NCBI GenBank assembly: GCA_035641235.1
Contig: DASQUP010000308.1
Location: forward strand, 1 to 18,597
DNA: 18,597 nt
Direction of reading: 5' to 3'
From: DASQUP01 sp035641235
GTDB taxonomy: Bacteria > Actinomycetota > CADDZG01 > WHSQ01
Shown: positions 13,114 through 18,597 of the stretch, piece after piece
Layout: every line of letters begins with the position of its first letter
How positions within the stretch are numbered: position 1 is the stretch's first letter
The notes under the pieces: generated by a model
Databases searched by the model: none
Told to the model about the DNA's origin: nothing
What the model saw: only the letters and a program-made list of their open reading frames with translations
Program-made: the position numbers and the translations under genes

Positions 13114-14580
13114 ATGGGTGTGCAGGTAACTGCTCTACCTCCACGGCGCCGGAGGAGGATCGTCGCGGCGGCACTGGCTGCGTGTCTCGTCGCAACGATG
13201 GCGGCCCTCGCTCTCGCGCCGAGGGGGAGTATCGCGTCAAGCCACAGGGAGGCTCCGTTTATTGCGACCGATCCCACTGCGGACGGAACCGACCTGTATG
13301 CGTTTGTCAGTCCGGACGACCCGGATACCGTGACCTTTGTCGCGAACTACAACCCGTTGGAGGAGCCGGCCGGCGGGCCCAACTTCCATGGGTTTGGCGA
13401 CGGTGTGCGCTACCAGATCCACATAGACAACGATGGCGATGCGAAGCAAGACATCAGCTATCAGTTCCAGTTCGAGACCACCATTGGGAACGGAGACACC
13501 TTCCTCTACAACACGTTCCCAGTTGATTCGGCGACGGATCCCGACCTGAACATCAAGCAGAGCTACTCGGTCGGCCGCGTCAAGGACGGGAAGCGCACAC
13601 GTCTCGGCCAGAACATCCCCGTCGCTCCGGCAAACATCGGCCCGCGTTCTACTCCCGAGTACGGACCGATTACCGATAGCGCCATTGCGGACCTGCCGGG
13701 CGGGATCAAGGTCTTTGCAGGCCCACGCGACGATCCTTTCTTCGTCGATCTCGGTTCTGTGTTCGACCTCGGCGGGCTGCGCCCGTTCAACCCTGCGCAC
13801 GTAATTCCGCTTGATGCAGAGGACGGCGTGGATGGGCTGCGCGGCTACAACGTGCACTCGATCGTCATCCAGGTCCCCAAGGACCAATTGACTGCCGATG
13901 GTGCACCGGCCGACGATCCCGGTGACCCCGACTCCGTCATCGGCACCTGGACGACGTCAGAGCGTAAGTCGACGCGCGTGCTGCGGTCGAACGGATCGGT
14001 GAAAGAGCGCGGCCGGTGGGTCCAGGTTTCGAGACTGGGCATCCCGCTGGTCAACGAGGTCCTGATCCCTCTCAAGGACAAGAACAAGTGGAACGGCTCC
14101 GTTCCTTCCAAGGACGGCCAGTTCCTCGAGTACGTCCAGGATCCGGAGCTCGGCCGCTTGATCCCGGTGCTGTACCCGGGAGTGACCGTTCCGGACACAC
14201 CTCGTGATGACCTCGTCACGGTGGCCCTGACCGGTATACCGAACCTGAACCAGCCCGCCGACGTCACACCGTCGGAGCAGCTCCGTTTGAACATGGCCAT
14301 CCCCCCGACTCCCTTTGCGGAGCAAGACCGCCTCGGACTTCTGGCCGGACAGACGGATGGATTTCCGAACGGACGCCGGCTCGGCGACGATGTGACCGAC
14401 ATCCTTCTTCGGGCTATCGCCGGTGGCTATGCCTTCACACCGGACTTCGATGTTGCTCCTAACAACCTGCTTGGCGATGGAGTGGACTCCAACGACGTGC
14501 CGTTCTCCAGCACGTTCCCCTATCTCGCTGCTCCTCATCAGGGATACGCGTCCATTCCTCACGGCGTGACCGGTCCTTAA
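13114..14580 (+). CDS. DUF4331-family secreted protein
   Basis: The 488-residue exported protein has a basic n-region (R11-R15), a hydrophobic core (16-36) and a likely signal peptidase site S-I-A41|S42. The diagnostic family motif S-S-H-R-E-A-P lies at 42-48. It is followed by D-P-T-A-D-G-T-D-L-Y-A-F and by many Asp/Pro/Gly-rich loops such as H-I-D-N-D-G-D-A, which could bind calcium. Function of the family is not established. Cleavage after A41 would leave Ser-Ser-His at the mature N-terminus, the ATCUN pattern for Cu(II)/Ni(II). The start at 13114 has AAGGAG (13102-13107) at a good spacing. It is the first gene of a likely operon with the TPR and NicO genes, separated from them by a strong hairpin. 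Confidence 0.9.
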   Translation: MGVQVTALPPRRRRRIVAAALAACLVATMAALALAPRGSIASSHREAPFIATDPTADGTDLYAFVSPDDPDTVTFVANYNPLEEPAGGPNFHGFGDGVRYQIHIDNDGDAKQDISYQFQFETTIGNGDTFLYNTFPVDSATDPDLNIKQSYSVGRVKDGKRTRLGQNIPVAPANIGPRSTPEYGPITDSAIADLPGGIKVFAGPRDDPFFVDLGSVFDLGGLRPFNPAHVIPLDAEDGVDGLRGYNVHSIVIQVPKDQLTADGAPADDPGDPDSVIGTWTTSERKSTRVLRSNGSVKERGRWVQVSRLGIPLVNEVLIPLKDKNKWNGSVPSKDGQFLEYVQDPELGRLIPVLYPGVTVPDTPRDDLVTVALTGIPNLNQPADVTPSEQLRLNMAIPPTPFAEQDRLGLLAGQTDGFPNGRRLGDDVTDILLRAIAGGYAFTPDFDVAPNNLLGDGVDSNDVPFSSTFPYLAAPHQGYASIPHGVTGP

Positions 14581-14588
14581 ACCCCCCA

Positions 14589-14627
14589 TGCGTAGGGAGG
14601 CCCGGGACGGCGGGCCTCCCTCACGCA
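14589..14627 (+). terminator. Strong hairpin between the DUF4331 and TPR genes
   Basis: TGCGT-AGGGAGGCCCG (14589-14604) pairs with CGGGCCTCCCT-c-ACGCA (14611-14627) around a 6-nt loop: an 11-bp stem, a one-base bulge, then 5 more pairs. No T-run follows. It may end part of the DUF4331 transcript, protect its 3' end, or lower expression of the TPR-NicO pair. Confidence 0.55.
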
Positions 14628-14648
14628 GTCGAGCCGTAAGGAGAGAGA

Positions 14649-15962
14649 GTGCGAACGAGGATCATCGCTGTGGGCGGGCTTGCCCTCCTCATGTTCGTCG
14701 GGGGAGCGGTACTCATGTGGTCCGGTGGAAGCGCGTTGTCCGACTACAAGCGCCGGCCGGTTCCGTCTTTCGGTGCAACTGAAAGCGCCGCCGTGGCGGA
14801 CATCGATGCGACGATAGCGGCGGTTCAAGAACGGGTGCGCTCCGGCGCGGCGGGCTCTTCAGATCTGGCCTCGCTCGGGTCCGCATACCTTCAAAAAGCC
14901 CGCGCAACAGCCGAGCCGGAGTACTACAGGCTTGCCCGTGAAGCGCTCCGCAAGGCGCTGCGTTTGCAGCCCGAGAACCTGCCCGCTCTCCTCGGTATGG
15001 GCGAACTGTCACTCGGGCGGCACGACTTCGCGGCGGCGCGCCGCTGGGCGCGCCGGGCGCTGGCGGTGGACGCGCACAACGCGACTGCATACGGAATCCT
15101 CGGCGATGCCGCCGGGGAACTCGGTCGCTACGACGACGCCTTTGTTTCGTTCCAGAGGATGATGGACCTAAGGCCGAATCTCTCGTCGTACGCGCGGGCC
15201 TCTTATGCGCGCGAGTTGACTGGAGACGTTTCTGGGGCGATCGCAGCGATGGAGCGAGCCGTGGCCGCCGGGGCAACTGCTGCCGACGAGGCATGGGCAC
15301 GCACTCAGCTCGGAGATCTGTATTTCAACTCCGGGCGCCTCGGAGCTGCTGCGCGCGAGTATCGATGGGCGCTGTTCTTGGCTCCCGACTTCGTCCCCCC
15401 GGACGCGGGCTTGGGACGGGTCGACGCCGCACGCGGATCTATCAAGAGAGCAATTCGGCGCTACGAGTCGATCGTGGAGCGTTATCCGCTCCCACAATAC
15501 GTAGCGACGCTGGGTGATCTCTATGAAGTGAGTGGCCGGACCACAGAGTCCCTCCGTCAGTACGACCTCGTTGCCGCGCAAGAGAAGCTCTTCGTGGCAG
15601 CGGGTGTAATTCCCGATGTGGAGGTAACGCTCTTTCTTGCCGACCAGGGGAACGATCCACGGTCGGCCGTCCGCCTGGTACGGGCACAGTACGCGCAACG
15701 TCCCAGCATCCGAGTGGCCGACGCCCTCGCGTGGTCCCTCTACAAATCCGGCCGCTACGCGGAGGCTCGAAAGTTCTCGCGTGAAGCGCTGAGGTTGGGC
15801 ACTAGGGACGCGTCGTATCACTACCACGCGGGGATGATCGCAAAGAAGTTGGGAGAGCACGGCGCGGCGCGCAGCCATCTCTCGCGCGCTCTGGCCATCA
15901 ATCCGAACTTTTCAATCCTCTACGCCACACATGCCGAGCGTGTCCTCGGAGGCCTGCGGTGA
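14649..15962 (+). CDS. Membrane-anchored tetratricopeptide-repeat protein
   Basis: The 437-residue protein has one N-terminal transmembrane helix (about 6-25), then an extracytoplasmic or cytoplasmic TPR array. Repeats are visible from about 72 onward: the 94-140 unit (L-A-R-E-A-L-R-K-A-L-R-L-Q-P-E-N, then H-D-F-A-A-A-R-R-W-A-R-R-A-L), 145-178, 183-205, 216-246, 283-310, and 354-420 (Y-K-S-G-R-Y-A-E-A-R-K-F-S-R-E-A-L-R-L-G). TPRs are protein-interaction scaffolds, so it may link the DUF4331 protein and the transporter (inference). The GTG start at 14649 is preceded by AAGGAGAG. Its stop TGA overlaps the GTG start of the NicO gene (GTGA), so those two are translationally coupled. Confidence 0.88.
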   Translation: MRTRIIAVGGLALLMFVGGAVLMWSGGSALSDYKRRPVPSFGATESAAVADIDATIAAVQERVRSGAAGSSDLASLGSAYLQKARATAEPEYYRLAREALRKALRLQPENLPALLGMGELSLGRHDFAAARRWARRALAVDAHNATAYGILGDAAGELGRYDDAFVSFQRMMDLRPNLSSYARASYARELTGDVSGAIAAMERAVAAGATAADEAWARTQLGDLYFNSGRLGAAAREYRWALFLAPDFVPPDAGLGRVDAARGSIKRAIRRYESIVERYPLPQYVATLGDLYEVSGRTTESLRQYDLVAAQEKLFVAAGVIPDVEVTLFLADQGNDPRSAVRLVRAQYAQRPSIRVADALAWSLYKSGRYAEARKFSREALRLGTRDASYHYHAGMIAKKLGEHGAARSHLSRALAINPNFSILYATHAERVLGGLR

Positions 15963-17380
15963 GCCGGATGCGAGCCGTGGTTGTCCTCGTTGTTCTGTCG
16001 GCAGGGTTTCTTATAGCGGGGACCGGCTCCGCCGTCGCGCATCCGCTCGGGAATTTCTCCATCAATCGATTCAGCGGGATCGAGGTCACGCTCGACAGGG
16101 TGTCTGTCCACTACGTGCTCGATATGGCAGAGGTGCCGACGTTCCAACGGCGCGACGAGATCGACGCGGACGGCGATGAACAGATCTCCGCCCAAGAGCT
16201 CGAAGGCTTCGCCGAAGAAACGGCGCAGGGCGTCATGCGAAACCTGACTGTGCGGGCGGACGATGCGGATGTCGAACTTGATGTCGGCTCCGCAACCGCA
16301 CAGCTCGGACGCGGGCAGGGTGGACTCGAAGTCCTCAGGATGGAATTCGATTTCACGGGCCCACTGCCCGCGTCCGAAGCCCGCCTCGAATTCCGGGACG
16401 GCAATTTTCCGGACAACCTGGGGTGGAAGGAGGTCGTTGTGTACGGGACGGACGGTCAAGGGCTAGCGGCGGCGAACGTTCCGTCTCGGAGCACGAGCAA
16501 TGAGCTCCGGTCGTATCCACGCGATCTGGTTACGTCTCCTCTCGACGTATCGGAAGCGACGATCGAGTTGCGTCCCGGGGCGACTTCGCTCAGCGCCCGG
16601 GCCGAAGCGCCCCGGCCGCAGCCGGAGGGCGTATTCGCCGGCGCCTTTTCGTCGCTCGTTTCGAAGGATCTATCGCCGGCGTTCACCGCCTTCGCCGTGC
16701 TTGTGGCTGTTTTGACGGGCGCGCTTCACGCCCTGGGTCCGGGACATGGGAAGACGGTTATGGCTGCGTATCTGGTCGGGACGGCCGGCCGCGCGCGCCA
16801 CGCCCTTGCGGTGGGTGCGGCGGTATCGCTGATGCACACGGCATCGGTCATCGGATTGTGCCTCGTGACGCTGTGGGCGCAGCGCGTCTTTACGCCGGAA
16901 GCCGTGTACCCGTGGCTGTCGCTCATTTCGGGAGTCGTCGTCCTCGGTCTCGGGATTTATCTGTTCTCGACGAGATGGCGCGGGAGGCGCGGCCACGTGC
17001 ATTCACACGACGGCCACACTCACTCACACGGAGGTCACGATCACTCCCATGGTCCGGCCGCCCATAGCCACGCGCTTGTGTCATGGCGTGGGTTGGGGGC
17101 ACTGGCGCTGTCGGGCGGGCTGCTTCCGTCGCCGGCCGCGCTCGTGGTGCTGCTCGGCGCCGTAGCTCTGCATCGCGTGGCCTTCGGCCTGCTCCTGGTC
17201 CTCAGCTTTAGCGTCGGGCTCGCCGGTGCGCTCACGTTGATCGGCATCCTCGTCCTGCGCGCAAAGGAATTCACGGCGCGTCGGTTTGCGCGGTCCGCCG
17301 CGGCGATGCCGGTCCTTTCTGCGGGGGCGATCCTAGCGATGGGGCTTTTCCTGACGACGCGCGCCGCCTTCGGGTTCTAG
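15959..17380 (+). CDS. NicO-family nickel/cobalt transporter with EF-hand and His-rich loop
   Basis: The 473-residue protein has a signal peptide ending A-V-A27|H28-P-L-G-N. An extracytoplasmic domain (28-240) contains a canonical 12-residue EF-hand loop, D69-A-D-G-D-E-Q-I-S-A-Q-E80. The C-terminal half holds about six membrane helices with the NicO motif H-A-L-G-P-G-H-G-K at 257-265. An 11-His loop lies between helices (346-371: H-x-H-x-H-x-x-H and so on), followed by helices to the end. NicO proteins move Ni2+ or Co2+ across the membrane; import versus export cannot be read from sequence, although a His-rich loop is common in RcnA-like exporters. The GTG start at 15959 has GGAGG (15948-15952) and overlaps the TPR stop codon. 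The 3' 110 bp overlap the convergent HNH gene. Confidence 0.88.
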   Translation: MSRMRAVVVLVVLSAGFLIAGTGSAVAHPLGNFSINRFSGIEVTLDRVSVHYVLDMAEVPTFQRRDEIDADGDEQISAQELEGFAEETAQGVMRNLTVRADDADVELDVGSATAQLGRGQGGLEVLRMEFDFTGPLPASEARLEFRDGNFPDNLGWKEVVVYGTDGQGLAAANVPSRSTSNELRSYPRDLVTSPLDVSEATIELRPGATSLSARAEAPRPQPEGVFAGAFSSLVSKDLSPAFTAFAVLVAVLTGALHALGPGHGKTVMAAYLVGTAGRARHALAVGAAVSLMHTASVIGLCLVTLWAQRVFTPEAVYPWLSLISGVVVLGLGIYLFSTRWRGRRGHVHSHDGHTHSHGGHDHSHGPAAHSHALVSWRGLGALALSGGLLPSPAALVVLLGAVALHRVAFGLLLVLSFSVGLAGALTLIGILVLRAKEFTARRFARSAAAMPVLSAGAILAMGLFLTTRAAFGF

Positions 17381-18575
17381 TCCGGGTCTTGCGTGAAGGT
17401 GGGCTGCGCTCGGCGTCCGGAGGCGGCCCACGCCGGTCGTCCGGAGGCGGCCCCCTCTTCCCGTCCGGCCGCGGCTGAGTCAGCTTGCCGGCCAGGCGAT
17501 CGCGTTTGGTCTTGGCCTCGTGACATGGATCGCAGCGCCACTCGAGGTTGGTGGTCGAGGACGGCCCGCCTGAGTTGCGGGGCTCGACGTGATCGCGTTC
17601 GGGTCTGAACCGGTTGCCGCAGTCAGTGCACTTCACGCCGTCGAAATCCGGAGGAGGCCCGAGCTCAAGTGCCCTCTGGACGTCGACCGGGATGTTTTTC
17701 GTCCATCTTTTGAAGTGCCGGAGGTCTACTCCATCGAAGAACACGCCGTTCAGGAACGCGTCCCCTGCGATCTCCTGGGCAACATCGGGGGGAACCGGCC
17801 CGACACCCGGAATCTTGCAGAACTCGCCATCCTTGACGTCCTTCCAACCCCGCTGAGCAACTTCGTGGCTGACCAGCACGACGAGTTCGGGGCGGGTCGT
17901 GCGGCCCTTGCCGTTGCCCGACAGCATCTTTGCGTAGGCATCTGCCAAGTGGCGTTCGAACGGCTCCTGGGCCCCGTTCTTCTTTGCCTCCCGGTACAGG
18001 CGGCCGGCCTCTGCCTCGGCGCGGTTGACGATCGGGGTCCCGATGTGGGGCTGGAACTGGAGGTGGATGTTGACCATGCCGAGGTCGTCTTTGTAGCCCC
18101 GGGCGGACCGGGCCTGCTTCTGGCGCTCGCCCAGTCCCCTGTGCTGCTCCGCTTCGAGCTTCACCTTGCGGGCGGCGTCCCGCAGGACATGGAACGACTC
18201 CTCCTTGGCGACCTTGAGGAGCTCGCCCGCCGATCCCGGTTTCGCCTGCTCGGCCGTGGCTATCTCAGACGCCTGATCCAACGAGATCTCTCCGGTCGCA
18301 AGCGCATCGCCGACATCGGGCGCGTCTTTGAGCGCCGCGCCCGTTTCGACCGTCTTCTTGGCAACTCCCATCGATGTCCCGGTCGTCCGTGCGACCGCGA
18401 CAGCATCATCGATCCGGCGCGCCCACAGAGCCTCGCCATATGACGCCAACTTCTTGAGCCGGGCATATTTGGCGAGCGCGACCTGGGCGTCTTCGGAAGG
18501 GACAAGCTCGGGCTCCAGATTCGAGTTGGCCTTTTCGACCAGCTCCGCAGCCTCATCGAGGATCGTGAATTCCAT
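17271..18575 (-). CDS. DUF222-type protein with C-terminal HNH endonuclease domain
   Basis: The 434-residue protein matches the DUF222/HNH (13E12-like) family widespread and often multicopy in actinobacteria. Residues 1-300 form the helical DUF222-like part. Residues 316-352 form an HNH nuclease fold: C316-T-D-C319 zinc knuckle, D-H329, N343, and C348-D-P-C351-H352, all key residues present, so it may be active. The tail after 365 is low complexity (G-P-P-P-D repeats, then Arg/Ser/Pro). Its last 36 residues are encoded antisense over the 3' end of the NicO gene, so the tail may be read-through of no functional value. Start ATG 18573-18575; CATAAT (minus strand, 18583-18588) lies 7 nt upstream. 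Only 22 bp of upstream sequence is in the window. Biological role of the family is unclear. Confidence 0.88.
   Translation of the reverse strand: MEFTILDEAAELVEKANSNLEPELVPSEDAQVALAKYARLKKLASYGEALWARRIDDAVAVARTTGTSMGVAKKTVETGAALKDAPDVGDALATGEISLDQASEIATAEQAKPGSAGELLKVAKEESFHVLRDAARKVKLEAEQHRGLGERQKQARSARGYKDDLGMVNIHLQFQPHIGTPIVNRAEAEAGRLYREAKKNGAQEPFERHLADAYAKMLSGNGKGRTTRPELVVLVSHEVAQRGWKDVKDGEFCKIPGVGPVPPDVAQEIAGDAFLNGVFFDGVDLRHFKRWTKNIPVDVQRALELGPPPDFDGVKCTDCGNRFRPERDHVEPRNSGGPSSTTNLEWRCDPCHEAKTKRDRLAGKLTQPRPDGKRGPPPDDRRGPPPDAERSPPSRKTRTRTRRRRASSGKAPSLGSPPQKGPASPRRTAQTDAP
17414..17468 (-). repeat. 24-nt-period direct repeats in the HNH gene tail
   Basis: CGTCCGGAGGCGGCCC (plus-strand reading) occurs at 17414-17429 and 17438-17453, with a partial third copy starting CGTCCGG at 17462. 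On the coding strand each 24-nt unit gives an eight-residue G-P-P-P-D-type repeat, so the low-complexity tail grew by unit duplication. Confidence 0.75.
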
Positions 18576-18582
18576 AACTGTG

Positions 18583-18588
18583 ATTATG
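18583..18588 (-). promoter_or_regulatory. Possible -10 element (CATAAT) of the DUF222/HNH gene
   Basis: CATAAT on the minus strand matches TATAAT at five of six positions and is 7 nt before the ATG at 18575, consistent with a leaderless mRNA. The -35 region lies beyond the window. Confidence 0.45.
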
Positions 18589-18597
18589 AGGAAGGGG

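Noticed and set aside
16980..17080. CAC/CAT-rich run as a possible DNA repeat or CRISPR-like array
   Set aside because: The pattern is explained by His codons of the NicO metal-binding loop; no conserved repeat-spacer structure exists.
17589..18443. 284-residue open frame opposite the DUF222/HNH gene
   Set aside because: The HNH gene has clear domain motifs; the opposite frame has none.

Overview
This is a high-GC window with densely packed genes on alternating strands. It most likely comes from an actinobacterium (Actinomycetota). Supporting signs are a DUF222/HNH endonuclease gene of the kind expanded in actinobacteria, GTG and TTG start codons, and TANNNT promoter-like hexamers 6-9 nt before many start codons, which suggests leaderless mRNAs. 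No rRNA, tRNA, transposase, phage gene or CRISPR array was recognised. The lineage is an inference; no marker gene fixes it further. I count 17 protein genes.

Left part (1-4871): a secreted glycoside-hydrolase-like protein with a discoidin-type C-terminal domain; a convergent Mug-type mismatch DNA glycosylase; a secreted fusion of a degenerate M23 peptidase domain with a lipase-type alpha/beta hydrolase, preceded by an 18-bp perfect palindrome; three successive hairpins; a Rex/Crp-like operator; and a YgjP-type (DUF45) metallopeptidase.

Middle (4889-8787): a tandem rhodanese protein with no active-site cysteine, an FxsA-family membrane protein, a two-gene minus-strand operon (SDR oxidoreductase, then an unknown 137-residue protein whose 3' end overlaps fxsA), greA, and an amidohydrolase.

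Right part (8936-12988): a probable four-gene plus-strand operon with a small basic-tailed protein, a GMC alcohol-oxidase-type flavoprotein, an SGNH hydrolase translationally coupled to it by a TTGA overlap, and an unknown acidic 333-residue protein. The oxidase and hydrolase may act in sequence on a lipid ester or long-chain alcohol (inference).

Far right (13114-18575): a DUF4331 secreted protein, a membrane-anchored TPR protein and a NicO-family Ni/Co transporter form a plausible operon. The predicted mature N-termini place histidines where they could bind metal (Ser-Ser-His in DUF4331, His-Pro in NicO), and the transporter has an EF-hand loop and a His-rich loop. This is the best candidate here for a little-described system, probably extracytoplasmic metal handling. 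A convergent DUF222/HNH gene runs 110 bp into the transporter gene.
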